Source: Astropecten irregularis (taxonomy: Eukaryota > Echinodermata > Asteroidea > Paxillosida > Astropectinidae). From it: a DNA stretch of 64,000 nt. The stretch is from NCBI GenBank assembly GCA_963971285.1, contig OZ020260.1, positions 8,156,798 to 8,220,797 on the forward strand, written 5' to 3'. The notes under the pieces are model-generated. The model searched no databases. It saw nothing but the letters and a program-made list of their open reading frames with translations, and was not told the origin of the DNA. The translations under genes were made by a program, and so were the position numbers. This document shows, in pieces, positions 1 to 12,732 of this stretch (position 1 is its first letter; every line of letters begins with the position of its first letter).

Positions 1-3000
1 TGAAGAGGCCGGGAGACCTCATCCTTCTAGACTCTACAATCCAACACACTAGTCTGTATAGACCAGGGTCCCAAACGTCGCGTGCCAATGCCAAGTTCTA
101 TTTCCGTTGCGGCTGCACTATGTTGTGTCTCATAGCTCCCCCATCATATCTTCGGTCAAAGCCAAGCGGGCCCACAGGGTCACTGAAACCACCCTAGGAG
201 AAAATATTTCCGTGTTCGAGAAAAGCGATAATTTGCTGATTGGAAAAAATCTCCTCGGAAAATAAGGTCAGGTGCAGTAGCAGCATCCATGCGTGTATTG
301 AGAGCGCCGTGAGCAGAGTGCGGTCTGCATGTCAAGGATATCAAATGCCAGTCACACTGCATTGGACCAAGAGCTCAGGGAAATATCAAAAACAAAAACA
401 AAGATCAAAATACGTATGAAGGTGATATTCTGTATATGCTTCATCACACCCATCATATTGAAGGTTTTGTCTTCATTAAAGCAGTGATATGCTGTCAGAG
501 TGCTGGGCCTATTCTCTCGATTAATAGCGACAGGTTTAAAGAGAATAATCATTGTCAATACAGTACACATATTCAAGAAAGCAGTGCTAATACATTCAAA
601 GAAGCCACACTGTACATAGAATTGGTAGAAAGTCCCTAGACTGAACCAAAACTTTACCAGATTAAACGCGTTGTCCAAATGGCAAAAAAAAACAAAAAAA
701 AAAACAGGAATACAGTCGACAGATAAATTATTTATTCAGCAATGCACTTTATTCTATACCTATACATCCGTGTTCACATTATCCATTTTCAAGTAGCGTA
801 AAAAGCTCGTCCTAAAAGTTTGCTTTCCTATCGCAGAGTCAGGAGTATATATATCCAGCCACTTCAGGCTGTTAATATATGATCACAAATATAATTATTA
901 ACACGCCCGTTTAGTGCGGTAAAATACATTGCTCAGGAACACAAGTTGTCATGTCCGTCATTTCAGCATAAAGGAAGCGATGTGATTGGTTCGGGATCCG
1001 ATCTGTAGCAAACCTGGCCTGTCAATTACATCTGTGAAAAAAATGCAACTGTGAAAAAAATGCAACTTGTAAAATCTGCCAATGCTAACAACGCAACGTT
1101 TCTCTTCATATGGATTGAAACATCAAATACAAAAGAAGATGAATATCAGGGACGACTTTATTGCGCCTTTATATACTCTTTCGTGATAATACAATATTCT
1201 CTGATAATTGACTTTATTTCTTTGAATAGAGTTGCCACAAAAATAGTGGACTACATTGAACAGACACATTTTTTCATAAAGATTCAGCGAGCTTCATGAC
1301 AATATATCCAGTGCAATTGATAGAAAGAAGCTAATGTGCATTGTGTATAATGGCCTCGTTTTCGCCAGTATCTTAATGAAAGATATTGTTAATATTCTTC
1401 AGGAGACAGCCAGAGAATTCTGACTTGAATCTGTTATCTTTGAAAACACATTTACTCGTAGGCCTATATCGCCACCTCACTAGCACCGTCTCCAGTCTCT
1501 CAGACAGTTTTTCTTGACTACAAAGCACGGCACGATATTTGGGTGCTAATGTTAGTTTAATATCTAATTTTCATCTTAGATATCCTTGCAAATTAAAGAT
1601 ATGAATTTTGAATTATTCAAATTACTCGTGAAGGGAAAATGTCGATGAAAGTTTTGTAAAATGCATGTAGATAAATCGTGCTGTAATGCAGTCCACCTGC
1701 CAAACAAACAGGTTTCAAGGCCTTCATATCCTATGGATGTTATCAATTCTGATGATTCTTAACCTCTCTTGTGCCGTCCGTCCTCACCTTCAGTATTTGG
1801 ACTCTTAAAACCACCCGTTTGGATTCAGTTTTGTAACTTTATCAGAAACAATCTGCCTCTCTGTTTACTTTTCATATCTCCCCGACCGCGCTGCGGTCCC
1901 CCACGAACTCAGCCCATCGATCCTGGGGTGCAGCAAGCCGTTGTCCCCGCGCCGTTTGGTGACAAAACACTGCTACTTTCTCGGTCTCCGGAGTCGACCC
2001 TTTTGTTGGCAATTTCCCCTTGTGGTGGGATTAATTTTTTATATTCGATTTCCGCGCTGTTGTCGGTTTTGAATGCAGCTGCATTTATTCTATCCTGCCC
2101 CCAAAGCGTCGTAGGAATTCATAATTATAGAAGGAATAGACTTGTCAACGATTTAAATATATTTTGGTCGGGGTAGAGCAGGAAAAGAGAGGGCTCTTCG
2201 GAGTGTCATTCAGGCACAAGGAAGTCTTCATCGACCGCAGAGAAGACGGTATCAGAGGGGAAATTCGACATTGATCTACGGCAGATCTTCCCTTACGGCA
2301 CGGTGGTCTTTTAAAGGTGCAGACTTTGTCGTGATTTGATGATTGGATGCAGTCAGCGAGCAATAGTCGGTCAACCAATCACAGGAGTCGTTAAAACCCT
2401 TAACTTCAAACACACCATGTGCAGACTATAAATCTTAAATCTCAGATGATTGGCCTGGTTAAACCATGTGACCTTTCCACCACCAACCATAGGCTAGTTT
2501 CATCTGCTACTGGGATTTTGATAAGCCGATAATGCATGACTTCATTCTTGAGGTACAAGGTCAGGGTTAGGAGAGGCTCGATAGTAGCAGGAGTCGACAC
2601 TCTGCGACGTATGGCATTTCAATTAAAATAGACAAATTATCTCAGCTTCTGGAGACCACATAATGCTGAAGTAAAGAAACAAGTGAGAAAATGATTTTTC
2701 GCTACAAAGCATGCAGTGTACTTTGTGGATTTCATGATTAAGAAGTGACATTGGAGAACAGAAGGCGTGCAATCAGCAACTGTTCAAATCAAACCGTTTC
2801 CGGTAATCTTGTCTGGCCTATATGCTACGTGTATTTGACGTTGAAACTCGCACTTGAACATACCAGGGGTCGATTTCACGAAGCACTCATAGCAATAATG
2901 CACAAGATGCTGGTTTAAACGTTTATCCACCCCACTCATCACCCCGCCTGGATATTTCGTCATCACAACCAAATAAAATGTGCCCAAAGAGACTGAATGC

Positions 3001-3399
3001 CTCACTTGTTAGTGATAAGTTTGTCGTACGAGAAAGAATGATATACTAACAAAATATATCACCCTTGCAGACCACCATTTATACACTGTCATTAATATTT
3101 GCTGGCACAGGAGGGATCTAAACCAGATCCTATATTCCATGAAGAACAGAAGTTGATGTGTTAAATGGAAGTAAGAACGGCTCATGCCTCATTACAAAAC
3201 CGTATAACATTGCACCATCAATTTCATTTAATGCAGTGTAGTGCAAAAAGAGAATCATTGATACTGTGTAATTATGCAATGCAGCAAAGTTTCAAGGAAG
3301 AACTCATAAACTTGGAAGCAACCGGCCAGCGGGGGATTTAACGATTAAAAGTCCATCAACCGAATCGTCTTTTTCCCCATAACAGAAAAGGACAAGATG

Positions 3400-3965
3400 T
3401 CCCTAAAGATGGCAGCAGATTATAACCTCCCAGATTTCACCTGAAACTCTTCTTTCTGGCGACCTATCCGGGCAATGGTCTCCCCGGAGATTGCCAGTAT
3501 CTTCCGGGGCTGAATTTTAAACAAGGTGACAGCAGCGACAAACAGGCACTCCGAGAGAGTCTGAGTGAATAGATTCTTATCCTTACATGCGCCGATGCTA
3601 TCTGCCAGCAGCGCCGTAGCCCCTATTAGGCGATACTTAAATCCCCCTCCGAGCCCCCTGGCTCCATGCACGCTCCCTAGCTCGCGGAGTCATTACGGCG
3701 AAAACGAGACATGAAGATCCAAATTCAGTTTGATCCGGGAAGCAGGTTGCCGGATCTATTAAGCCCCCATCAGCTTGCCATCTTTACATAATTCCGCAAG
3801 GCAAACAGCGAATTATGGCATTTCTGCCTATCTCTCGTCTTCATCGGCCCAACTCTTCTCACGGCAACCTAACGCGGGAATTTGTCCCGCGCAAAAGAAT
3901 GAATCAGTTACGATTTATTTGATTGGCCGTGCTGACTCGATCATTGCGTGAGCGATCGCGCTCAG
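3400..3965. promoter_or_regulatory. Candidate cis-regulatory block
   Basis: GC-richer, repeat-free block in the desert. It contains palindromic GCGGGAATTTGTCCCGC at about 3874 and TGATTGGCC. An 83-codon minus-strand ORF across it shows no family features. Chosen on composition only. Confidence 0.25.
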
Positions 3966-5214
3966 AGATATTACACTGCTACAACTCCTGATTTTTCCCT
4001 TTCTTTTTCTGTGATAGGGTCTTTACGGGCAAATAAGCCAGAAACAAGGGGGAAAGATCACTGACAATAAATTCATATCGTGTCAAAATGGAAAACGTGC
4101 TCGGAGAAGGTCTGCAATGGCAGGGTGCCAATCTCAGCTAGATCCAAGAGCATACAGCAATCCAGCGTCACCAGGCTTAGCCTGTGTTTGTTGAGAGGAA
4201 ACCTGTGTCCAGTACTCTGGATACTTTGTCCCTCGAGTTTACAAGACATCCCTAACGCCAGTCAGCTTTACAATTCCACCACGGGACCATCAACTACCGA
4301 TCTCTCTTACTTAGCCTCATTTTTTTTTCGTGATTGCAATATCTTGTTTGCTGGTTGCAAAATGAGGCCACATGCCACAGCGGAACCGGCCGGATTAGCT
4401 CACAAATACACGTCTTGCCCGGGTTAAAAGCTCCACACGTAACGGTATCAAAAATACATCACTGGCTAGTTTGGGCGTAACTTATATACTCGACAAGAAG
4501 CCATTCAAGTATGAACAATCAATGCCAGCCACGCTCAAAATACAAACTGAACATATTTTGCTTGCAAAGAATGATATGGGCCTATGAAAGCATGATTTTA
4601 TAGTGAACGATCTTACAAAATATGACCACCAAAAGTAATCTACAGTATAATCTCAACGTTTATTTCAATATCTGCACAATTCGTCTTCTGACAAAACATA
4701 GGCCTAGACCTACAAATACCAAAGTATACCCGCTCAATAGAAAGTATTTTACCTTTTTAGTTTGTGTAGGCCTACGAATAATTTTCTGTACACGTGTATG
4801 GGCGATTTCAATTTCCATTATTGATGATATACAGTACTGGATGACTGATTGCGCGTAGGCCTTATTGAAATTTGAATTTAATGTTTTTCCATATAAAATA
4901 GAATGGAAATGTAACTGCTTTAAACACATAAAACTAGATCATCACACTTGATCACATTGAGTTATATTGATTCATGAATTTGACATTACCCTGTAAGTAG
5001 CTGATGTCATTACAACTCAATTAACAAAAAGTAATAGCCAATTATGTTGTACAGTCACCCCTATGATAACGAGTATTAATGGGCCGAAACATACAAAATA
5101 ATGAAGACATGAACCATTCCAATTGGTGACAAATAGGAATCCTTGACAATATTTGGACAACTGTTTGGTGTTATGGATGACCCTTATTTCCTAGGAAACA
5201 ATGAGTTTATATTC

Positions 5215-5515
5215 TTTGTTTGAAGGAGCCATAGACAAAAAGTGGCGTAGCGAGAGCCTTATTGCTCGTGTGGGCACCGTGCCGTCCATACCCCCAGGCA
5301 TTGGCCCCGTTTTATTTCCTCTTCCAAAAAGGGAGGAAAGTGAGTCAACCGCACGCCTCAAGGTCACCATGAATGGAAATTATTGGCCTAAAATCTTCCG
5401 ATTCGATAATTCTTTTGTGGTGTTTGCGTCATCGTCAGGGGTTAGAATCGCCGGAAAAACTGGATTGGTGGCATATGCCATAAGTAATACCGCGCTCGGT
5501 TTTAATTAATTGGGT
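5215..5515. promoter_or_regulatory. Candidate cis-regulatory block
   Basis: A sharply bounded GC-richer block ending TTTTAATTAATTGGG. It is open for 102 codons on plus, but the peptide resembles no family and has no splice context. A short unknown exon is the alternative. Confidence 0.22.
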
Positions 5516-6383
5516 TTTTGTTGCGCAGTCCCAATTATGACTATGCATTCACAAACACATGGGCACATTAAACACCCTACCGATACAAAAACATATTAGG
5601 AATACGATCACCGTATTAATGACAATTTAATAGAGAAACAAACATAAAATGCCTCACCATCGGGAAAGGACTTTTAATAAAAATAATAACTCAGAAAATG
5701 GCCGTTTGACATTTCAGTTGATGTACTTTGCTTGGGGCGGTGCTTGGCCTGCACAGGGAGGGGGGTGGAATTATTTTCATATTTCATGTTATTTATCACG
5801 AGATAATTTCAATCCAGTAATTTTTTAACCAAAAAAGCTAAATCAATTCGTATATTGATAAATGTGGCATGACGCTTGTACAATATCACACGGATAGCCA
5901 GACGTGAAGAAGATAGCAACTTACTCAATTCCACAACATTTCTGAGTGATTTGGAATAATAATGTTTCTGTTCGATGGTTTGTGTATTTACCTTAATGAT
6001 AAAAAAAATGTATGGAGAATTCAGGCCGATTTGATGGATTTCAATCTTAATTTGCTATCATGCAGGGAAGAAGTTAAGGTAGGAAAAGTTAAAACCATTA
6101 TTGCTATCCACGAATTATACCAAAGTGCAGATGAAAGAAAAGATGAATATATCATACGTCTAAGAATGCAACTGCTAACCCAGTCTTCCAATTTTAGTTT
6201 ACAATAAAAAAGTGTCAATTGCGTTTACTATAAGCCTTGGCCTACTTCGTAAAATCAGCAATTCAACATGTTTCCCCTCAAATCAGTTTCGCATCTTAAA
6301 TCCCCCATCTTATGTGATATCAAAGCCAGTGCGTTGATAAAAACAGCGAGACGTCATAGAAAATAAGAACATTTACGAAACGG

Positions 6384-6392
6384 AGGCTCAGT

Positions 6393-6442
<50 letters not shown>

Positions 6443-6462
6443 TAGGCTCAGGCTTAGGCTCC
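6384..6462. repeat. GGCTCA hexanucleotide microsatellite
   Basis: About 13 tandem copies of GGCTCA, with two GGCTTA variants near the 3' end and one truncated unit near the 5' end. Confidence 0.95.
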
Positions 6463-6532
6463 ATTTTGTGAATCCATTTATTATGGGTATCAAAATAGTG
6501 GTTTTAGTGTTGCGGATCGTGTGACATGCAAT

Positions 6533-7141
6533 CAGGGGTGGATCTAACTTTCAGGAAACGGGGGGGGGGATGAAAAATCAAAAAGTGAATCTATTTCGAT
6601 GAAATCAAGTCCTAAACTGAGTCGCAATTCTGACGAAGCTGGGCGGGAAAACTTATTGAGTGACGTGTAAATGGTTAATATGAATTTGGGTACGGCCTCC
6701 GAGACTTTTCACGAAGAGACGAATGTGTGTGAACGTTTATTACTCAACTATGAATTAGTCTGTCAACTCTTAATTCGTTCATTGTGTAGAAATCGGTATA
6801 AAAATACAATAATATGTCAATGTCCTCTAATAGCAGAGGAAATATTCAATAGGTACAAACTTTAAAGTCGATTTTTTATTTTCAAAACTGTTTTTCAACG
6901 CTCTATGGGCAAATTCGTTCATTCGTGAAAACGGATGACGAAGGCCGACGATTATTCTTCGTTTACAAACCAAAAGATTTTTTGTCAAGATTTTTCTCAA
7001 AAATTGTGGAAATGTTTGAAAGAAAACGCCTAAGGGTGCCAAAATTCCCCCTCCATTTTACTCATATAATAACATTTGTATGCGACTGCACGGGTTGCGC
7101 CCCCCCCCCAAAAAAAGAGAAACCCTCTAGATCCGCCAGTG
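6533..7141. mobile_element. DNA-transposon remnant with G/C-tract ends
   Basis: Termini CAGGGGTGGATCTA (6533) and TAGATCCGCCAGTG (7128-7141) are inverted repeats matching at 11 of 14 positions. Each is followed internally by a homopolymer G or C run (6570, 7100). The interior is AT-rich with no transposase. Confidence 0.5.
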
Positions 7142-7232
7142 TCGCACCCCCATCCCGTGACGTATAAGTACATGGGTGAACGTAGGCACGTGCGCCCATA
7201 CCAACACGTCCTCCACCCCCCCCCCCCCCCAA
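7085..7232. repeat. Poly-C tracts and C-rich simple sequence
   Basis: Homopolymer C runs at about 7100-7109 and 7216-7230 within CCACCCC-rich sequence. A similar run is at about 17366-17380. Confidence 0.7.
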
Positions 7233-8144
7233 ACACACCCCCTGCCCTTCCCCCTCCTAGTATTTGAAATCCCGATTTTTAAAGAATCGCCTTTGATACT
7301 CAGTTTATTGAAACATTAACATTCTACCAAATGGTGGATCTGTTGCCGTATCAGTTTGCTGCACACATTATCTCCATTTTAATGTTCTTCTGGTCTAAGT
7401 ATTGGAGCGTGAAATTCTGTTTTCCGCCCACTGCTACCAGTATACACTCAGGCCATGTCTAAATGTAAAGCAAACAGATGTTAAGAATAACATTTTCATT
7501 TGTCCTGCATTGTTTGGAATCGTTTTTACCTGGACAATTATTTTCCTCCATCATTCCCTCAATACAAGTCCAATGGACCTATATTATTCCTCTATAACGA
7601 CTTCACTGCCTGTCTTTATTGCAACTATTACAGTGTATCCTTATGTCCCCTTTATTATTATTTATATTATTATGGTTTATTAAAACACTATGATTGTAGC
7701 CCGAGGGCTAAATTGCCATTATGTTTACAATAAAATTAAACATTAAAGATAACAAAAAATAAGGCATCATTAAAATTTCATCTACATATATTAAAAAACA
7801 ATTACATATGATAAGTTATAAAACAGTGAAGACATAAACAATTGTTTAAAGGTACAGACAACGAACAACAGTTAACAGTTCACACTGCACAGCACAAATT
7901 AAAATACTATTGGTTCAACAAACTTACAAAGTATGGGATGGGACTATTCCTGTACCGTTTGGTCTTACATGGAACTATGGACAAATCATTAGAATTTCTG
8001 AGGTTGTATTGCACTTGAATAGCTTTCAGCAGCCTAAACGGACAAATAGCCATTGTGAGATATGAAGAGCACATTATAGTGAAAAGGGTCATACGGAGGC
8101 ACCTCATTCATTTTGAGTAATTGAAAGAATAACAGAACAAAATT

Positions 8145-8203
8145 ACTTAAGCGGGATTCGACCCAAAGACCTCAAAAATATCGTGTAGGCCTATTAGTTG
8201 GTA
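8145..8203 (-). repeat. Degenerate tRNA-like fragment
   Basis: On the minus strand GAGGTCTTTGGGTCGAATCC ends in CCGC, resembling the T-arm of the composite repeat. The upstream body does not align, so it may be another tRNA-derived family. Confidence 0.35.
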
Positions 8204-9039
8204 ATCTTTGCCTTAACTTCCCTAAACTTTACCTTCGTTTCTTTTATAAATTGTAAATGATTTAATCTTGCAAGTTACCCTTGTGCTTTCTTTGATACAT
8301 AACATTGGTAGAAACCGTACTCTTATACAATACAACAATATTCATTTACATGTTTTACAAAAGGGTAACAGTTTACAAGAAGTGTAATATCGTAAATACA
8401 ATCAAACGAAATGAAAGCAAATGGTATTAAACAAACGTAAATGAAGCAGCAATTGTACCATCAGCCAAAACTGATAAGCTATTTCACTGACAGTGGAAAC
8501 TGAAGGTGACACAAAGTACTAGGCCTACAGGTCACGGGTCATTTTGTTCACTTTAATGTGGTCAGATACATTCACAAATTAAGACTTAGATTGTATATCT
8601 CTCACAAGGGCCAATTGAAATAGAATATTCAAAGATGTTATAATGCAGAAACAAAAGAATCATTTTTCAAATTTAGGTAAATATGCCCTACTTCAAAACA
8701 AGGAGACAAGTAGCGAATGTTCACACTTTGGACAACGGGAAGTCAGAAAACCGCGCCAATCTTCGGCCAGTAATAAATACTATACGTGGCGGTGAGAGAC
8801 CAGATGTCCATTTTTAATATGACAACACATATAATATCCAAGAAGGCTGTCACTATATCGATGTTCTAACAACAAAGACACTACAGTTATAATATTATAT
8901 CACTTCCCTTGGAGGAAAAATGATTATATTTCGTTTTGAATAGATGTCAAATAAAGTGTTGACATCCGCTGTAGACACGCTCTTGATGAAATTCAATAAC
9001 ATGTATAACGATGTCAAGTGTGTATACGGTGTAACGAGC

Positions 9040-9575
9040 GATAATGTAGGTGCTTGACTAATCATTTTTTCTCGTTATCAATTATTTCTAATCATATACG
9101 TGGAGTCGTTATTAAGTCCTCGTTTAGCCTTATTAAATAGCTCTCCCCTTGGAAATAACCGGTGGAGGCGTAATAAGGATTAACGATTTTTCTTCTCTTT
9201 CTCTCTCGCTGTCTTTTTTTCTAACATGAATAATTTGTGTCGTATTCAAGGTAATCAGCCAAATGCGATTTCGCGTCATAGCGCAAACACAATCCAAGTT
9301 GTTGTTGTCTCTGGTTATTGTTTATGGCTTGGAGAGAAGGAATGGAGGCTACTCAATTTGGGTTTATTAGCGGAACAAATACACAATAACGAGGTTGGAC
9401 GACAAAATCGAGCGGGCTTATGGCGAGTCTCTCACGGGCCAAACGGCTCGTAAACACCAGCGGGCTGCCGCTAGTCGATCGATGCTCGCTCGATGAGCAA
9501 GGCAGAAAAATGCGGCGGAAATAAAGTCGCAGGGTAAAAGACTCTCCGCGTTTTATTGTAATTAATTGACTATTT
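9040..9575. promoter_or_regulatory. Candidate cis-regulatory block
   Basis: Dense in TAAT/ATTA cores (CTAATCATT, TCAATTATTTCTAATCAT, GTAATTAATTGAC) flanking a GC-rich centre with CGATCGATGC. This composition is typical of conserved homeodomain-regulated enhancers. Inference only. Confidence 0.3.
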
Positions 9576-10310
9576 AGCCGATAGTGGGGAAATTGCTACA
9601 CACAACCATCGTCATCGAGTTAGTGCAGATGGTTACAGGTTGCTAGTTTCTCAAGGCGTTGAAAAAAGGAGGTTACGGGAAACTTACGGACGATATCGAA
9701 TTACAATGAAGTTGAGAGTGGCCATTGTAACTTGTAAGCCTTGCCTGTATATTCCTATTATTAAGACACGTCTTCTACACGGACCAGTATTATAATTATG
9801 ATCAAGATTACAAACCTGCCGGTCCAGACTATTCATGCCAATGGCCCATGAGCTGCTGACGAACATTGATGCAGTAATGAACCATGATATTAACAAAGGC
9901 ATTTGCCCTATGCCAGCTTTCAAAATGAACAACAAATCATTATATGTTGCTCATTAGATATCTAGCAAGGGCCACAAACATTGATCAGGTATTGTTGACC
10001 GACAAAAAGGTGTAAGTTACACCCATGTAAGCCTATTCATGAGTACCCCCTATAGCGTGCATATTTGGGAAATTAACTTCTGGTTATTTGCAACACATAA
10101 TGACTTGCTGTCATGCTAGATATGATATGCGTGGGTGTTATTGTTCGACACAATATCCTAGCCTACCAGACCTCCGTGTATTGTCTTTTCATGGCGTCCT
10201 GGAGATAATTATTATTTACCACTATAGGCTGTATACCAGGCATTGCCAAAGTTTCTTGTGTTGCTTTGTACGCGTACTATACATGTATAATTTCATTTCT
10301 AGATTGGCAA

Positions 10311-10398
10311 CCTATAAGACCTTCACACGATGCTAAAAAAGAACTCGCAAGGCTTGCGAGTTCTTTTTTTAGCATCGTGTGAAAAGATCTTTATATAA
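10311..10398. repeat. Near-perfect short palindrome (30-bp stem)
   Basis: 10322-10351 (TTCACACGATGCT, A6, GAACTCGCAAG) is the reverse complement of 10353-10383 except for one extra T, with a single base between the arms. Weaker pairing continues to about 10311 and 10398. No gene context. Confidence 0.8.
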
Positions 10399-10840
10399 AT
10401 TGATATAATCCACTTTGTCCAAGAACTGTCTGTTATCGCTGAAATTGTCCCAATTGTTTGAATGTATCAGCAATGTATTATCAGTCTTATAATCTTACTG
10501 CCAATTCAGATGGACAAAGAGTTGCAAATTATGGAAAACTAAGGTGTGACACAACTGAAAATAATTTGGAAAAGGGCTTTCAGAAACTTTATGATACTTT
10601 CTGTTGTAATTTTTCCGTTTGTTCGCTGAAACCTGTCAAAAGTATTGGGATTTCAATGGGATAAGGCTGTACATAACGGTGGCTGTATGGAGTAATTAAA
10701 ACTGTACACATGCCATGGACACTTATAACGGGGAAACGTCTATTTAAGGTGATGCTAAGTCACATCGCCTATTGTCCCCTATACGCACTGTATTCCCTCT
10801 TCGAATCATCTCATTATATTTTAAAAATTGAACAAAGAAA

Positions 10841-11130
10841 AATTGACTGGGACGGGATTCGAACCGTCGACCTCCAGAATACCGTGCAGGTGCTCTACCA
10901 AGTGAGCCATACAGCCCTACGTTGGTGGTGATCCCAATAGTCAATTATCTTTGTTCGTTTGGCAGTCAGAAGCCATGAAACCACGCACACACCGCTATAT
11001 CCCATTTCATTGATAGGTGCAGAAATGCTGCAACCTGAGAACAGTACATAGTGGATCACTCAAAGAGGATATGGCTTTTTAATTAATTTAATCATCAAAA
11101 ATAACCACAAGGGAAACTGACTGATTTTAA
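10841..11130 (-). repeat. tRNA-derived composite repeat (SINE-like), minus-strand copy
   Basis: Reverse complement of the 39.4-kb unit. B-box complement GGATTCGAACC at 10855-10865, A-box region AGTGAGCC at about 10901, and body AATAGTCAATTATCTTTGTT. The outer boundary at about 11130 is approximate. Confidence 0.75.
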
Positions 11131-11603
11131 AGTCATTGGCGCGTTTCATTATATTTTGTTTAGTTTTTATTCAATAAAAATAAAAAGGTAACCTGAAAAT
11201 ATTGGGATTGGGAATTAACGATCAAAACATCATTGTTCAGTTTTGCTCTGAACGTTATCTATTAATTCAGTTCGTATTACTTAGAAACAATATATCTAAG
11301 AGATATTTCTCTTTGAGATGCTGTAAGATTCGAGTCAACTGCATTCGGAAACCTGAAAATCGCCCTGCTGGCTTCCATTGCAGCGATCCAAATTAAAAAC
11401 AATTGGAATATGATAACCTTGGGTACCAAAACTATTTTCAACTACTGGTATCAATTGCTATAACTATACAGGGTGTCCCAAAAAACACAAAACTTGTGTC
11501 GAGAACTATTATATGAAAATTAAACTGTTTATCACTTCAAGATTCAGATATGTGATACAACTATGTCTTGGCTATCACCATGTAGAATTTAAGCAAAATC
11601 GGG

Positions 11604-11873
11604 ATAGATAAAGCTATCCACGGTATGGCTCCACAATACCTTACTGATTTGTTAAACATCAAAACAAATTCTAACTATTCATTAAGATCAAACAACACTA
11701 TATTACTAAGCTATCCTAAGGGTAAAACAAACAAACTCGGACAGCGGGCTTTTAGTGTAGCATCTCCCACCTTGTGGAATTCATTACCAGTTACAATCCG
11801 TCAAATTTCATCTCTGGATAATTTTAAAACTCAAGTTAAGACACACTTGTTTAGAGCTGCCTTTCAGAAGTAG
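11604..11873 (+). pseudogene. C-terminal remnant of LINE ORF2 (reverse transcriptase polyprotein)
   Basis: Open frame of about 90 codons at the 5' end of the LINE fragment. It has no catalytic motifs (no YADD or endonuclease residues) because truncation removed them. It is intact to its stop but has no promoter or start of its own beyond an incidental ATG at 11625. Confidence 0.8.
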
Positions 11874-12110
11874 TCGGGTTTTATCATGTTTTATTTGGTT
11901 TTCACTTCTTGTTGTATTGTCATTTTATGTGTTTTACATGTAACGAATATTACTTTGTATTATGTTTTAATGAAATGTTTAGTATTATGTACACCTATTG
12001 TGATTTTTTAAGCTTAATCTGAATTTTTAATCTTGTACTGCGCTTTTGAACAGGCTGTGCCTGGAAAGGGCGCAATATAAATACAATAAATTATTATTAT
12101 TATTATTATT
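11604..12110 (+). mobile_element. 5'-truncated CR1/L2-like LINE fragment (3' end)
   Basis: The frame ending at TAG 11871-11873 encodes HGMAPQYLTDLL, SPTLWNSLPVTIRQ and FKTQVKTHLF, the conserved tail that follows the reverse transcriptase in CR1/L2-clade ORF2. A 3' UTR with GGGCGCAATATAAATACAAT and an (ATT)n tail (12090-12110) follows, as expected for that clade. Only about 90 codons survive and the reverse transcriptase core is absent, so it is a dead-on-arrival insertion. Confidence 0.85.
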
Positions 12111-12503
12111 TGGCGAAAATAATTATGACCAATTGAAAGAGTTCTCTTTAAAAACAAAATTGCAGTATTCCAGAATACGTGGTCAATACACACATAATGT
12201 GTATTGAAAGAAAGATGAAAATTGGGTTTTGAGGTTGGGTGATTCAGTCTCAGTTTTTTCTCTTAATTTCAGTTCAATTTTGCTCATATTCTACATGGTG
12301 ATAGCCAAGAGATGTCTGTATCAAATATCTGAATCTTGAAGCGATAAACATGAGTTTAATTCTCATTTAATAGTTCAAGACACAAAGTGTTGCGGTTTTT
12401 TTGGGACACCCTGTACATGTAATACTCATTGGAAGGTGCTTGCATTGGCTTGCTCCAAATGACTACACTTGGTAGTTGGTATCTAACAAGACAATGATTA
12501 AAA

Positions 12504-12710
12504 TGCTTGAAGCTATGGGGGCCTGAAGCGTTTCGATCCTAGCAGACTCTACATCAAAGGCTAAATAACAAGAGCAAATGACAAATGTCATTCATCCTTC
12601 GATAAAGATTCTGCTAGGATAAAAGCGCCTCAGGCCCTCCTAACTCCAAGCATTTTAGAAAATTTCAGGTCGTTATATTTGCTGATGAGCCTCAGTTTGA
12701 CGCGGTTTAT
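12504..12710. repeat. Fold-back repeat with CCTAGCAG arms
   Basis: The arms are TTCGATCCTAGCAG (about 12532) with GGGGGCCTGAAGCG, and CTGCTAGGAT with GCGCCTCAGGCCCTCC (12611-12640). The tail TTTCAGGTCGTTATATTTG is shared with the 60.2-kb copy. Confidence 0.6.
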
Positions 12711-12732
12711 TTATACCCGTATAGACAATGAT

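Larger units (their letters stand above)
1..6383. other. Intergenic, no gene seen
   Basis: AT-rich sequence without homology to any protein I recognise. A 135-codon ORF at 1769-2176 lies in a GC-rich patch but has no domain and no splice context. Holds the 3.4- and 5.2-kb candidate regulatory blocks. Confidence 0.6.
11469..12413. mobile_element. Fold-back MITE with CAGGGTGTCCC ends, interrupted by a LINE
   Basis: Terminal inverted repeats CAGGGTGTCCC (11469) and GGGACACCCTG (to 12413) are flanked by TA, the target signature of Tc1/mariner-type elements. Long sub-terminal arms (about 140 nt) are also inverted repeats, including GATTCAGATATGTGATACAA and its counterpart near 12330. The centre is split by the LINE fragment at 11604-12110. 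Outside that insert the sequence matches the intact copy at 23207-23620. Confidence 0.85.

Noticed and set aside
1769..2176. 135-codon ORF as a coding exon
   Set aside because: The peptide has no domain or homology I can name. The open frame coincides with a GC-rich patch and no matching exons flank it.
10322..10383. Intrinsic (rho-independent) terminator
   Set aside because: The hairpin with T-run looks like one, but the context is eukaryotic and no gene ends there.
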